Assembly (NCBI RefSeq): GCF_026341515.1
Contig: NZ_JAPEOK010000001.1
Coordinates: 6,634,001 to 6,698,000 of the forward strand
Source: Streptomyces sp. NBC_00878
Lineage (GTDB): Bacteria; Actinomycetota; Actinomycetes; Streptomycetales; Streptomycetaceae
DNA length: 64,000 nucleotides
Reading direction: 5' to 3'
Each line of letters opens with the position of its first letter. The stretch's first letter is position 1. Below, one piece after another: positions 41,898 through 50,660 of the stretch. The notes under the pieces are model-generated. The model was not told the origin of the DNA. It saw only the letters and a list, made by a program, of their open reading frames with translations, and did not search any database. The position numbers were made by a program, and so were the translations under genes.

Positions 41898-43004
41898 GTG
41901 GCAGTCGTCGATGTATCCGAAGAGCTCAAGTCCCTCTCCTCGACCATGGAGTCGATCGAGGCCGTCCTGGACCTCGACAGGCTGAGGGCAGACATCGCCG
42001 TGCTCGAGGAGCAGGCGGCGGCGCCGTCCCTGTGGGACGACCCGGACGAAGCGCAGAAGATCACCAGCAAGCTGAGCCACCTCCAGGCGGAGGTGCGCAA
42101 GGCCGAAGCGCTCCGCGGGCGTATCGATGATCTCAGCGTCCTCTTCGAGATGGCCGAGGAGGAGGACGACCCGGACACCCGCGCCGAGGCCGAGACCGAG
42201 CTCACCGCCGTCAAGAAGGCGCTGGACGAGATGGAGGTCCGGACGCTGCTCTCCGGGGAGTACGACTCCCGCGAGGCGCTCGTCAACATCCGCGCGGAGG
42301 CCGGCGGCGTCGACGCCGCCGACTTCGCCGAGAAGCTGCAGCGCATGTACCTGCGCTGGGCCGAGCAGCACGGATACAAGACGGAGGTCTACGAGACCTC
42401 TTACGCGGAAGAGGCCGGCATCAAGTCGACCACCTTCGCCGTCCAGATCCCGTACGCGTACGGGACGCTGTCGGTGGAGCAGGGCACGCACCGCCTGGTG
42501 CGGATCTCGCCCTTCGACAACCAGGGGCGGCGGCAGACGTCGTTCGCGGGTGTGGAGGTGCTGCCCGTCGTCGAGCAGACCGATCACATCGAGATCGACG
42601 AGTCCGAGCTCCGGGTGGACGTGTACCGGTCGTCCGGGCCCGGCGGCCAGGGCGTCAACACGACCGACTCCGCGGTGCGGCTCACCCACCTCCCCACCGG
42701 CATCGTCGTCTCCTGTCAGAACGAGCGGTCGCAGATCCAGAACAAGGCGTCCGCGATGAACGTGCTGCAGGCCAAGCTCCTCGACCGGCGCCGGCAGGAG
42801 GAGCAGGCCAAGATGGACGCCCTCAAGGGCGACGGCGGCAACTCCTGGGGCAACCAGATGCGTTCGTACGTCCTGCATCCGTACCAAATGGTCAAGGACC
42901 TGCGCACGGAGTTCGAAGTCGGAAACCCCGAGGCCGTTTTCAATGGCGAGATCGATGGGTTCCTGGAGGCCGGAATTCGCTGGCGCAAGCAGCAGGAGAA
43001 GTAA
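41898..43004 (+). CDS. prfB: peptide chain release factor 2
   Basis: A 368-residue class-I release factor that ends translation at UGA and UAA. The tripeptide anticodon motif SPF lies in [10 protein letters not shown] and the GGQ peptidyl-hydrolysis motif at residues 249-251 ([10 protein letters not shown]), one position from that of E. coli RF2. The gene is read in one continuous frame: there is no in-frame UGA or programmed +1 frameshift near codon 26 as in E. coli. Start GTG 41898 gives the normal RF2 length; the frame is open upstream through the repeat. It heads the block with ftsEX, ctpA, smpB and ssrA, separated from them by terminators. Confidence 0.95.
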   Translation: MAVVDVSEELKSLSSTMESIEAVLDLDRLRADIAVLEEQAAAPSLWDDPDEAQKITSKLSHLQAEVRKAEALRGRIDDLSVLFEMAEEEDDPDTRAEAETELTAVKKALDEMEVRTLLSGEYDSREALVNIRAEAGGVDAADFAEKLQRMYLRWAEQHGYKTEVYETSYAEEAGIKSTTFAVQIPYAYGTLSVEQGTHRLVRISPFDNQGRRQTSFAGVEVLPVVEQTDHIEIDESELRVDVYRSSGPGGQGVNTTDSAVRLTHLPTGIVVSCQNERSQIQNKASAMNVLQAKLLDRRRQEEQAKMDALKGDGGNSWGNQMRSYVLHPYQMVKDLRTEFEVGNPEAVFNGEIDGFLEAGIRWRKQQEK

Positions 43005-43309
43005 GCGACATTGCCGGACATCGTTTTGTCGACAGGGCAACTGCCGTCCACGGGACGGCGGTTGCCCTTTGTGCAGCCCAATGTCTGGGTTTTACATCAC
43101 ACTCACATGACACTGTGCCGGTCAAATGAGCTGGATCGGGACATCGCGGTCGCAACGACCTTGACGTTGCTTTGAAAAGTGGGAAGGCTGACGCGCGGCA
43201 TGCGTATCTCTGGGGCGCATGTGAACCGGGGACTTCACTGAGCTTTCCCCGACTGTCGCGGCCCCGGGCGCTGCACCATTGACGATGAGCTACTGGGGGT
43301 AGCAACCAG
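43005..43309. other. intergenic region before the sortase-substrate gene
   Basis: After the prfB terminator (43034-43070) no gene is seen. The stretch is less GC-rich at 43075-43180 and must hold the promoter of the cell-wall protein. GGGGGT about ten bases before ATG 43310 is the probable ribosome site. Confidence 0.5.
43034..43070 (+). terminator. prfB terminator
   Basis: agggcaactgccgtc (43034-43048) and gacggcggttgccct (43054-43068) form a 15-base stem with one mismatch and a five-base loop, followed by tt, 30 bases after the prfB stop. Confidence 0.9.
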
Positions 43310-43924
43310 ATGACCAAGAAGACGCGCATCCGGATCGCGCGGATAGCCGCCGGCGCGGTGATCGCCGCCGGTGCTTCGATGACCGCCGCCGGTGCCGCCT
43401 CGGCCCTCGACGTCGGTGTCAACGTGGCCGGTCTGAACGTCGGCGCCAGCGTCGACGAGAAGGGTGTCGGTGTCGGCATCGGTGTCGACGACCCCACACC
43501 CACCGACCCGGGCACCGAGGAGCCGACCGACGAGCCGACGGTGATCCCGACGGATCCCACGGACGAGCCGACCGACCCGGGCACCGAAGAGCCGACGGAC
43601 GAGCCGACCGAGCCCACGGACGAGCCGACCGACCCGGGCACCGATGAGCCGACCGACCCGGGCAACGGCAACGGCGGTACCACCGGCGGCAACGACAACG
43701 ACCCCGACGGCGGCTCCAAGCCGGTCGAGCAGGGCGCGGGCAAGGAGGCCCTGACCGACACCGGTTCGGACACCTCCGCCCAGGGCACCGGCGGCGAGCT
43801 GGCCGAGACCGGCGCCGCCGAGAACATCACGTTCCTGCTGATCGGCGCCGCGACGATGATCGCCGGCGGCATCGGCTTCCGTATGCTGCCCCGCCTCATG
43901 AACGGCCGCGGCGCCGCTGCCTGA
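43310..43924 (+). CDS. small LAETG sortase substrate with PTDEPTDPG repeats
   Basis: A 204-residue secreted cell-wall protein. A basic N-terminus and hydrophobic core end in a signal-peptidase site after about residue 32 (AGAASA). A short Val/Gly region follows (VGVNVAGLNVGASVDEKGVGVGIGVDD), then about 60 residues of acidic Pro-Thr-Asp-Glu repeats that should form an extended stalk. The C-terminus is a complete sorting signal: LAETG at residues 164-168, a hydrophobic helix (ITFLLIGAATMIAGGIGF) and an Arg-rich tail. LAxTG is the class E sortase motif used for chaplins in Streptomyces. No sortase gene lies nearby. The tip domain is too small to assign a function. Confidence 0.85.
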   Translation: MTKKTRIRIARIAAGAVIAAGASMTAAGAASALDVGVNVAGLNVGASVDEKGVGVGIGVDDPTPTDPGTEEPTDEPTVIPTDPTDEPTDPGTEEPTDEPTEPTDEPTDPGTDEPTDPGNGNGGTTGGNDNDPDGGSKPVEQGAGKEALTDTGSDTSAQGTGGELAETGAAENITFLLIGAATMIAGGIGFRMLPRLMNGRGAAA

Positions 43925-43980
43925 CGGATGTCCCGAGGGACGTCCCGGCGGATGTCCTGTACGTAGCCGCGTGAGTGTGT

Positions 43981-44025
43981 GAGAAGGGCCCGGAGCTCCT
44001 GGAGCTCCGGGCCCTTCTCGTTGCT
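43981..44025 (+). terminator. terminator after the sortase-substrate gene
   Basis: gagaagggcccggagctc (43981-43998) and gagctccgggcccttctc (44002-44019) are a perfect 18-base inverted repeat, followed by gttgcttct. It also faces the convergent zinc-ribbon gene. Confidence 0.92.
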
Positions 44026-44080
44026 TCTCCGCCGCCGTGCCTCGGGCCTTGTGTGTGCCCCGCTGTGCCTCGCGCGCGTC

Positions 44081-44272
44081 CTACGCGGTCTGGTGGGCCA
44101 GCAGGGCCACCGCCGCGATCAGTACGGCGAGCAGGGCGATCAGCGCCATGGGATTGAGGCCTCCGAAGGGGCCCTCCTGCTGCAGCCGGGCGCGGTTCGC
44201 GCGGCAGACGGGGCAGCGGCCTTCGTTCACGGGCGCGGCACAGTTCGCGCACACCAGCCGGTCGTACGTCAT
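44081..44272 (-). CDS. small zinc-ribbon membrane protein
   Basis: A 63-residue protein with a CxxC-x8-CxxC zinc ribbon (Cys8, Cys11, Cys20, Cys23) and one C-terminal helix at about 42-60 ([19 protein letters not shown]). Start ATG 44272 has a perfect GGAGG eight bases upstream, which is strong support for translation of this short frame. Function unknown; the topology suggests a cytoplasmic zinc domain tethered to the membrane. It is transcribed toward the sortase-substrate gene and away from ftsE. Confidence 0.75.
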   Translation of the reverse strand: MTYDRLVCANCAAPVNEGRCPVCRANRARLQQEGPFGGLNPMALIALLAVLIAAVALLAHQTA

Positions 44273-44655
44273 GCGCTCGCCCTCCTTGCACCGGTTCCAC
44301 GTACACAACGCTCTCGGGAACGGATACGTTCCCCCTCCACTGTGCCAGGTTCCTCCGGAGGGTGCGCGGGTTCTTGTGCGGGGGCTGGGCGGGGCGCCTC
44401 CTGAGGGGTGGCTTGCGTTGTCTCGCGGCTACAGGCCGTGTGTGGCTGGTCGCGCCCACGCGGCGGAGCCGCATATCGATACAGCCCCGCGCCCCTGGCG
44501 GGGGCGCGCCCCCGCCCCATCCCCCCTCAAAGGTTGCCCCGTACAAAAGCGCACAACCCTTGCGCAACCTCTCTCGGCGACTGCGCGCGTGTACCCGGGT
44601 CGCGTATGGTCACGCTCATCTAACCCCGATACCCCCGACGGCCTGTGGTGCATCC
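44273..44655. other. intergenic region upstream of ftsE
   Basis: No gene seen. The central part (about 44440-44520) is a degenerate GC-rich repeat with hairpins related to the gcgcagttcccc family. The last 100 bases should hold the ftsEX promoter; TATGGT near 44604 is a possible -10 box. Confidence 0.45.
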
Positions 44656-45345
44656 GTGATCCGATTCGACAACGTATCCAAGGTCTACCCCAAGCAGACC
44701 CGCCCCGCTCTCAGGGATGTCTCCCTGGAGGTCGAGCGTGGTGAGTTCGTGTTCCTGGTGGGGTCCTCCGGCTCCGGAAAGTCCACCTTCCTGCGGCTGA
44801 TCCTCCGCGAGGAGCGGACCAGCCACGGCCAGGTGCACGTGCTGGGCAAGGACCTCGCGCGCCTCTCCAACTGGAAGGTGCCGCAGATGCGCCGCCAGCT
44901 CGGGACGGTGTTCCAGGACTTCCGGCTCCTGCCGAACAAGACGGTCGCCGAGAACGTCGCGTTCGCGCAGGAGGTCATCGGCAAGTCACGCGGCGAGATC
45001 CGCAAGTCCGTGCCCCAGGTGCTCGACCTCGTCGGGCTCGGCGGCAAGGAGGAGCGGATGCCCGGTGAGCTGTCCGGTGGTGAGCAGCAGCGCGTCGCGA
45101 TCGCGAGAGCCTTCGTGAACCGGCCCAAGCTGCTCATCGCCGACGAGCCGACCGGAAACCTCGACCCGCAGACCTCCGTCGGCATCATGAAGCTGCTCGA
45201 CCGGATCAACCGGACGGGCACGACCGTGTTGATGGCGACGCACGACCAGAACATCGTGGACCAGATGCGCAAGCGCGTCATCGAGCTGGAGAAGGGCCGA
45301 CTAGTCCGCGACCAGGCGCGCGGCGTGTACGGCTACCAGCACTGA
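44656..45345 (+). CDS. ftsE: cell division ATPase FtsE
   Basis: A 229-residue ABC ATPase that works with FtsX to couple cytoplasmic ATP hydrolysis to activation of peptidoglycan hydrolases at the septum. Walker [11 protein letters not shown]-loop [13 protein letters not shown], signature LSGGEQQRV, Walker [13 protein letters not shown] and MATHDQNIV are all present. GTG 44656 gives the normal FtsE beginning ([11 protein letters not shown]) and length. ftsX follows after 88 bases without a terminator. Confidence 0.95.
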   Translation: MIRFDNVSKVYPKQTRPALRDVSLEVERGEFVFLVGSSGSGKSTFLRLILREERTSHGQVHVLGKDLARLSNWKVPQMRRQLGTVFQDFRLLPNKTVAENVAFAQEVIGKSRGEIRKSVPQVLDLVGLGGKEERMPGELSGGEQQRVAIARAFVNRPKLLIADEPTGNLDPQTSVGIMKLLDRINRTGTTVLMATHDQNIVDQMRKRVIELEKGRLVRDQARGVYGYQH

Positions 45346-45433
45346 CCGCGACCTCCCTCACGCTCTCGGCGCCACCGCAGAGCAGAGGGAGGACTCCCCA
45401 CGCATCCGCCACGGAAAGGCCTGAGAAGACGCC

Positions 45434-46351
45434 ATGCGCGCCCAGTTCGTTCTGTCGGAGATCGGTGTCGGTCTCCGCCGCAATCTGACGATGACCTTCG
45501 CGGTCGTCGTCTCGGTCGCCCTGTCCCTAGCCCTGTTCGGCGGTTCGCTCCTGATGAGCGACCAGGTGAGCACGATGAAGGGCTACTGGTACGACAAGGT
45601 CAACGTCTCGATCTTCCTCTGCAACAAGAGCGACGCGGAGTCCGACCCCAACTGCGCCAAGGGAGCGGTCACCACCGAGCAGAAGAAGCAGATCGAGACC
45701 GACCTCGACAAGATGTCCGTCGTCGAGACCGTCTCGCACGAGTCCAGCGACCAGGCGTACAAGCACTACAAGGAGCAGTTCGGCGACTCCCCGCTGGCCG
45801 CCTCGCTCACCCCGGACCAGATGCAGGAGTCCTTCCGCATCAAGCTGAAGGACCCGGAGAAGTACCAGGTCATCGCGACCGCCTTCGACGGCCGTGACGG
45901 CGTGCAGTCCGTGCAGGACCAGAAGGGCATCCTCGACAACCTCTTCGGGCTTCTCAACGGCATGAACTGGGCCGCCCGCGCGGTGATGGCGATGATGCTC
46001 GTCGTCGCGCTGATGCTGATCGTCAACACGGTGCGCGTCTCCGCCTTCAGCCGTCGGCGTGAGACCGGGATCATGCGCCTGGTGGGCGCCTCGGGCTTCT
46101 ACATCCAGGCGCCGTTCATCATGGAGGCCGCGGTCGCCGGGCTCATCGGTGGCGGGGTCGCGTGTGCCTTCCTGCTGATCGCCCGGTACTTCATCATCGA
46201 TCATGGGCTGGCCCTGTCGGAGAAGCTGAATCTGATCAACTTCATCGGCTGGGACGCCGTTCTCACGAAGCTGCCGCTCATCCTCGCGACGAGTCTGCTG
46301 ATGCCCGCTCTTGCCGCGTTCTTCGCGTTGCGCAAGTACCTGAAGGTGTGA
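45434..46351 (+). CDS. ftsX: cell division permease FtsX
   Basis: A 305-residue membrane protein with the FtsX topology: one N-terminal helix (LTMTFAVVVSVALSLALFGG), an extracytoplasmic domain of about 130 residues and three C-terminal helices. The outer domain has a Cys pair in the loop CNKSDAESDPNC, a likely disulfide seen in actinobacterial FtsX. It transmits FtsE ATPase cycles to NlpC/P60-type cell-wall hydrolases. A perfect hairpin terminator follows. Confidence 0.94.
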   Translation: MRAQFVLSEIGVGLRRNLTMTFAVVVSVALSLALFGGSLLMSDQVSTMKGYWYDKVNVSIFLCNKSDAESDPNCAKGAVTTEQKKQIETDLDKMSVVETVSHESSDQAYKHYKEQFGDSPLAASLTPDQMQESFRIKLKDPEKYQVIATAFDGRDGVQSVQDQKGILDNLFGLLNGMNWAARAVMAMMLVVALMLIVNTVRVSAFSRRRETGIMRLVGASGFYIQAPFIMEAAVAGLIGGGVACAFLLIARYFIIDHGLALSEKLNLINFIGWDAVLTKLPLILATSLLMPALAAFFALRKYLKV

Positions 46352-46363
46352 CGCATGACAAGA

Positions 46364-46398
46364 GGGCCGTACCGGCAAGCGCCGGTACGGCCCTTCTC
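46364..46398 (+). terminator. ftsEX terminator
   Basis: gggccgtaccggc (46364-46376) and gccggtacggccc (46381-46393) are a perfect 13-base inverted repeat with a four-base loop, followed by ttct. Confidence 0.92.
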
Positions 46399-46405
46399 GT
46401 TGTCC

Positions 46406-46411
46406 TAGACT
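46406..46411 (+). promoter_or_regulatory. -10 box of a probable leaderless ctpA transcript
   Basis: TAGACT is seven bases before ATG 46419. No ribosome site lies in between, and the ftsEX terminator is immediately upstream, so the gene needs its own promoter here. Confidence 0.5.
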
Positions 46412-46418
46412 CACCGGC

Positions 46419-47582
46419 ATGTCAGGCCGTGACCTGTTCTGTCAGCCCCGCCGCTTCGGCCGCGGGGCGGCCCTGACGTTGGTCTTCACGAGCGTTCTCG
46501 CGGCGGGCGCCGCGACCGGCTCGTTCGACACCACAGGCCGGAAAAGCACATCCTCGTCGGCCCGGTCCGCCCCGGCGGGCCACCAGGAGGACGTCGCCGA
46601 CGCCGCCGCCGAGGCGATGGCCGACGGCAAGTCCCCGGTCGAGGCCGCCGAGCGGGCCGTCAGCCGCAGCGGCGACCGCTGGGGCGCGGTCTACTCCCAG
46701 GGCGAGTACGAGGAGTTCGAGGAAGCCCTCGACGGCCAGTACACCGGCGTCGGCCTGTGGGCCCGGCGCGAGCGTGACGGACGGATAGAGGTGAGCCGGG
46801 TGCAGTCCGGCTCACCCGCGCAGGCCGCCGGGATCCGCAAGGGCGACCGGCTGCGCAGTGTCGACGGCCGCCGGGTCGACGGCAGACCGGTTACCGAGGT
46901 CGTCTCCTTACTGCGCGGCGACGCCACCGACGCGACCGCCGGCACCACCGTCACCCTTGGCCTGGAGCGCGGCACGCGCGCGTGGAGCGAGACCCTGCGC
47001 CGGGCGCGCCTGTCCACCGACTCCGTGACGGTCCGCGAACTGCCCGGCGGCGTCACCGTGATCAAGGTCGCCGCGTTCACCAAGGGCTCCGGCGACCGCG
47101 TACGGACCGCCGTGGCCGACTCCCCCGCCGCCGGGATCGTGCTCGACCTGCGCGGGAACTCCGGCGGCCTGGTCACCGAGGCCGTCACCGGTGCCTCCGC
47201 CTTCCTCGACGGCGGCCTCGTCGCCACGTACGACGTGAACGGCGACGAGCGCGCCCTGCACGCCGATCCCGGCGGGGACACCACCAGACCCCTGGTCGCG
47301 CTCGTCGACGGCGGCACGATGAGCGCGGCCGAGCTTCTCACGGGAGCCCTTCAGGACCGCGGTCGCGCGCTGGTCGTGGGGTCCAAGACGTTCGGCAAGG
47401 GTTCGGTCCAGATGCCGAGCCGGCTGCCCGGCGGTTCCGTCGCCGAGCTGACCGTCGGGCACTACCGCACCCCCTCCGGACGCGGGGTCGACGGCCGCGG
47501 CCTCACCCCCGACCTGGAGGTCGAGGACGGCGCGCTGGAGCGGGCCGAGACCGTACTGAGCGGGCTCGGCGACCCTTCGTAG
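46419..47582 (+). CDS. S41-family C-terminal processing peptidase
   Basis: A 387-residue exported serine protease of the CtpA/Prc family. An uncleaved or cleaved N-terminal signal segment (ALTLVFTSVLAAGAATGSF) is followed by a PDZ domain at about residues 105-190 (GVGLWARRERDGRIEVSRVQSGSPAQAAGIRKGD) and the S41 catalytic domain. The Ser-Lys dyad is visible as Ser302 (GTMSAAELL) and Lys327 (TFGKGSVQ). It degrades or trims envelope proteins. Its place directly after ftsEX is conserved in Streptomyces as far as I recall. ATG 46419 has a leaderless -10 box. Confidence 0.92.
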   Translation: MSGRDLFCQPRRFGRGAALTLVFTSVLAAGAATGSFDTTGRKSTSSSARSAPAGHQEDVADAAAEAMADGKSPVEAAERAVSRSGDRWGAVYSQGEYEEFEEALDGQYTGVGLWARRERDGRIEVSRVQSGSPAQAAGIRKGDRLRSVDGRRVDGRPVTEVVSLLRGDATDATAGTTVTLGLERGTRAWSETLRRARLSTDSVTVRELPGGVTVIKVAAFTKGSGDRVRTAVADSPAAGIVLDLRGNSGGLVTEAVTGASAFLDGGLVATYDVNGDERALHADPGGDTTRPLVALVDGGTMSAAELLTGALQDRGRALVVGSKTFGKGSVQMPSRLPGGSVAELTVGHYRTPSGRGVDGRGLTPDLEVEDGALERAETVLSGLGDPS

Positions 47583-47704
47583 CCGAATGTAGCTGAACGT
47601 ATCCGACCGGCACAGTCTTCTGGACCGACGGTTCGCGGCCTTCGGGGCCGACACTTCGCGGCCTTCGTAATCGGCTTTCCCTCCGACCCCTCTCTAGTGC
47701 GAAA

Positions 47705-48262
47705 ATGGCCAGCACTATGAGCAAGGGCATGTACGTACCGAAAGAGTCCCAGCCGAAGCAGGGAGGGGGTACCTCCGGCAAGGTCAAGGACGGCAAGCGC
47801 AAGATCGTCGCGCAGAACAAGAAGGCGCGGCACGACTACGCGATCGTCGACACCTACGAGGCCGGGCTCGTCCTGACCGGCACGGAGGTGAAGTCGCTGC
47901 GCCAGGGCCGGGCCTCGCTGACCGACGGCTTCGTCCAGATCGACGGGAACGAGGCGTGGCTGCACAACGCCCACATCCCGGAGTACAGCCAGGGCACGTG
48001 GACCAATCACTCCGTGCGCCGCAAGCGCAAGCTGCTCCTGCACCGCGAGGAGATCGACAAGCTGGCGTCGAAGTCCGACGAGACCGGGCACACGATCGTG
48101 CCCCTCGCGCTGTACTTCAAAGACGGCCGGGCGAAGGCCGAGATCGCGCTCGCCCGCGGCAAGAAGGAGTACGACAAGAGGCAGACCCTGCGGGAGAAGC
48201 AGGACCGGCGGGAGTCGGACCGGGCGATCGCCGCGGCCAAGCGGAAGCAGCGGGGCCAGTAG
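47705..48262 (+). CDS. smpB: tmRNA-binding protein SmpB
   Basis: A 185-residue partner of tmRNA in ribosome rescue. The core starts at about residue 33 ([34 protein letters not shown]) and ends in the basic tail needed for accommodation ([16 protein letters not shown]). The first 30 residues are an extension not found in typical 155-160-residue SmpB; starts at ATG 47705, 47717 or 47729 are possible and none has a clear ribosome site. It is followed 128 bases later by ssrA, its RNA partner. Confidence 0.94.
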   Translation: MASTMSKGMYVPKESQPKQGGGTSGKVKDGKRKIVAQNKKARHDYAIVDTYEAGLVLTGTEVKSLRQGRASLTDGFVQIDGNEAWLHNAHIPEYSQGTWTNHSVRRKRKLLLHREEIDKLASKSDETGHTIVPLALYFKDGRAKAEIALARGKKEYDKRQTLREKQDRRESDRAIAAAKRKQRGQ

Positions 48263-48390
48263 CGGGCGGGCCCGTGGGCGCGCGGCGGCCGGGAATGCGG
48301 TGGCATGTGCGCACGTTGGTCACGTACGATGGCGTCAGCGCCTCACCGAGGGCGCGTGGGTCGAAAGACCCGGCTTTGAAAACACAACAT

Positions 48391-48775
48391 GGGGATGATC
48401 GGTTTCGACAGCGGCTGTCGAAGCAGGGGAAGCGAGCCGAGGAAGCGGCAATGATCTCGTTAACCATATGTCGCAACCAATAATCGCCAATTCCAAGAGC
48501 GATTCCCAGTCCTTCGCCCTCGCTGCCTAATAACAGCGACTGAAGGACCCTAAAAGGGTGTCAGCCCGGGGGTGTTCCCGACCCGGATCCTGGCATAATC
48601 TAGGGAACTAAACCGCCGAGCCCGGTCACGGGGTTCGGTGGGAAATCAAACAGTGACTGGGCCCGTCGGAGACTTGTTCGCGAGATCTCCGGGGCCGAGA
48701 AAATCACAGCGAACTGCGCTCGGAGAAGCCCTGATTCTGCACCGGTGGACGCGGGTTCGATTCCCGCCATCTCCA
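48391..48775 (+). ncRNA. ssrA: transfer-messenger RNA (tmRNA)
   Basis: The 5' end ggggatg pairs with the 3' catctcc to make the tRNA-like acceptor stem, with discriminator A at 48775 and no encoded CCA. The T-arm ggacgcgggttcgattcccgcc is at the 3' end. The tag frame opens at GCC 48486-48488 and reads ANSKSDSQSFALAA with TAA at 48528-48530; the final ALAA is the usual ClpXP degron. The intervening region forms the usual pseudoknots. It lies just after smpB and is followed by a strong terminator. Confidence 0.96.
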
Positions 48776-48790
48776 CTTTCCCATGTTAAA

Positions 48791-48824
48791 CGAAGGCCCC
48801 GCTGCCCAGGCAGCGGGGCCTTCG
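48791..48824 (+). terminator. ssrA terminator
   Basis: cgaaggccccgctgcc (48791-48806) and ggcagcggggccttcg (48809-48824) form a perfect 16-base inverted repeat, 16 bases after the mature tmRNA end. Confidence 0.92.
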
Positions 48825-48907
48825 TCGTGTCCGTACCCGTATCCGTGTCCCAGCGTTGTGGCGCGCGTACTGTTCTTGGGGCCCGTCATCCGGGATGCTC
48901 CTGTGGC

Positions 48908-50527
48908 ATGAGAAGAGTGGGAAGACCCAAGAGATCTCACAACTCCCGTGTGTATCAGTGGACCTGGGCCGTTGTCCTGGGCCTGGTGGTGGCGGGGCTC
49001 GGGTCGAGTGGGCCGGCCGGGGCCGATGCCGGGAGCAGTGGGCTGCCCGAGGCCGTCGACACCATCCTGGGGGACGCGAGGCTGGAGGGCGGTGCGGCGA
49101 GTGTCGTGATCGCCGACGCCGTGAGCGGTGACGTGCTGTACCAGCGGCAGCCCACCCTGCGGCTGATGCCCGCCTCCAACACCAAGCTGCTCACCTCGGC
49201 GGCAGCGATGGAGATCCTCGGACCGGACTACACGTTCACCACGGACGTTCTGACGACCGGGCGGCAGGCCGGCTCCGTACTGAGCGGCGACCTGTACCTG
49301 CGCGGCACCGGCGACCCGACCGCCCTGGCCAAGGACTACGACGCCCTGGCCGCACGCATCGCCGAGGCGGGCATCACCCGCGTCGACGGGCGGCTGCTCG
49401 CCGACGACACCCGCTTCGACCGCAACCGCCTCGGCCCCTCCTGGGCCTCCGACGACGAGTCCGCGTACTACTCGGCGCAGATCAGCGCGCTGAGTGTCGC
49501 ACCGGACACGGACTACGACACCGGTTCGGTGATCGTGCAGGTCGCACCCGGCGCGGCGGCCGGTGACGAGCCCCGGGTCACCGTCACCCCGAAGACGAAG
49601 TACGTGGACATCGACGTGCGGGCCACGACCGTCGCCGCGGGCGGCGCGAACGACCTCACCGTGGAGCGGGAGCACGGCGGCAACACGATCGTCGTCAGCG
49701 GTACGACACCGGTGGGCGGCTCCGGTACCTCGGAATGGGTGAGCGTGTGGGAGCCCACCGGGTACGCGGCCGCCGTGTTCCGCGACGCGCTCACCGCGCA
49801 CGGGGTGAAGGTGACCGGGTCGACGCGGCTCGGGCACGCCACGCCCGCGGCGGCGCGGCAGCTCGCCTCGCACACCTCCATGCCGCTGAAGGACCTGCTG
49901 ATCCCCTTCATGAAGCTGTCGAACAACATGCACGCCGAGATCCTCACCAAGGCCATGGGCCGCAAGGTCTCGGGGGAGGGGAGCTGGAGCGCCGGGATCG
50001 CCGCCGTGCGCGGGTACCTGAAGGGTGTCGGCGTCGACACGGGCAAGCTGCGGCAGGTCGACGGATCGGGGCTCTCCCGGATGAACAACATCCCCGCCGG
50101 TCAGTTCGCCAAGCTGCTGCTCGCCGTGCGGGCCGAGCCCTGGTACGCCGACTGGTACAAGTCCCTGCCGGTCGCCTGCGACCCCGACCGCTTCGTGGGC
50201 GGCACCCTGCGGACCCGGATGTGCGGGACGCCCGCTGCGCTCAACGCCCGCGGCAAAACGGGGTCGTTGACGGGGGCTTCCGGGCTCTCCGGGTACGTGA
50301 AGGACGCGGGCGGACGTGAACTCGTCTACAGCATCGTGCTCAACAACTACCTCGCCTCGACCGTGAAGCCGCTGGAGGACGCGATCGTGGTGACGCTGGC
50401 GCGGTCCACGGCGGACGAGGCGGTACTCGTGAAGCCGGGCAGCAGCACGCGGAGCGCCGAGCGGGCCGAGGGAGCCGAGCAGGACGCGGGCCTGGAGTGC
50501 TCGTGGAGCAAGTCGGGGGAGTGCTGA
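48908..50527 (+). CDS. D-alanyl-D-alanine carboxypeptidase/endopeptidase, PBP4 type (S13)
   Basis: A 539-residue exported class-C penicillin-binding protein that trims peptidoglycan side chains or cross-links. A signal segment (VYQWTWAVVLGLVVAGLGSSGPAGA) precedes the S13 fold. The three active-site motifs are present: SNTK at residues 90-93, SNN near 338 (KLSNNMHAE) and KTG near 450 (GKTGSLTGASG). The large inserted domain of the family lies between the first two. ATG 48908 lacks a good ribosome site; the frame is open upstream into tmRNA, which cannot be coding. It ends with an acidic tail. Confidence 0.9.
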   Translation: MRRVGRPKRSHNSRVYQWTWAVVLGLVVAGLGSSGPAGADAGSSGLPEAVDTILGDARLEGGAASVVIADAVSGDVLYQRQPTLRLMPASNTKLLTSAAAMEILGPDYTFTTDVLTTGRQAGSVLSGDLYLRGTGDPTALAKDYDALAARIAEAGITRVDGRLLADDTRFDRNRLGPSWASDDESAYYSAQISALSVAPDTDYDTGSVIVQVAPGAAAGDEPRVTVTPKTKYVDIDVRATTVAAGGANDLTVEREHGGNTIVVSGTTPVGGSGTSEWVSVWEPTGYAAAVFRDALTAHGVKVTGSTRLGHATPAAARQLASHTSMPLKDLLIPFMKLSNNMHAEILTKAMGRKVSGEGSWSAGIAAVRGYLKGVGVDTGKLRQVDGSGLSRMNNIPAGQFAKLLLAVRAEPWYADWYKSLPVACDPDRFVGGTLRTRMCGTPAALNARGKTGSLTGASGLSGYVKDAGGRELVYSIVLNNYLASTVKPLEDAIVVTLARSTADEAVLVKPGSSTRSAERAEGAEQDAGLECSWSKSGEC

Positions 50528-50568
50528 GCGAGTGAGGGAGCGCTGAGCGAGTGCTCAGGGAGTAGCGA

Positions 50569-50609
50569 GCCGCGGCCCGGGGCGCCTTTTCGGTGTCCCG
50601 GGCCGCGGC
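50569..50609 (+). terminator. terminator after the PBP4-type gene
   Basis: gccgcggcccggg (50569-50581) and cccgggccgcggc (50597-50609) are a perfect 13-base inverted repeat around a 15-base loop, between convergent genes. Just before it, gagcgagtg is repeated. Confidence 0.85.
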
Positions 50610-50660
50610 CGCACTACCTCGTCGCCGGTCCGCCTCCGGTCGTCACGCAGTGGTGACTCA

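Noticed and set aside
48117..48483. Open frames running from smpB into the tmRNA 5' region on both strands
   Set aside because: They cover the tmRNA acceptor and tag region, and their translations have no domain.
48638..48907. Upstream extension of the PBP4-type carboxypeptidase frame
   Set aside because: The extension lies within mature tmRNA and its terminator, so the protein must start later, at or after 48908.
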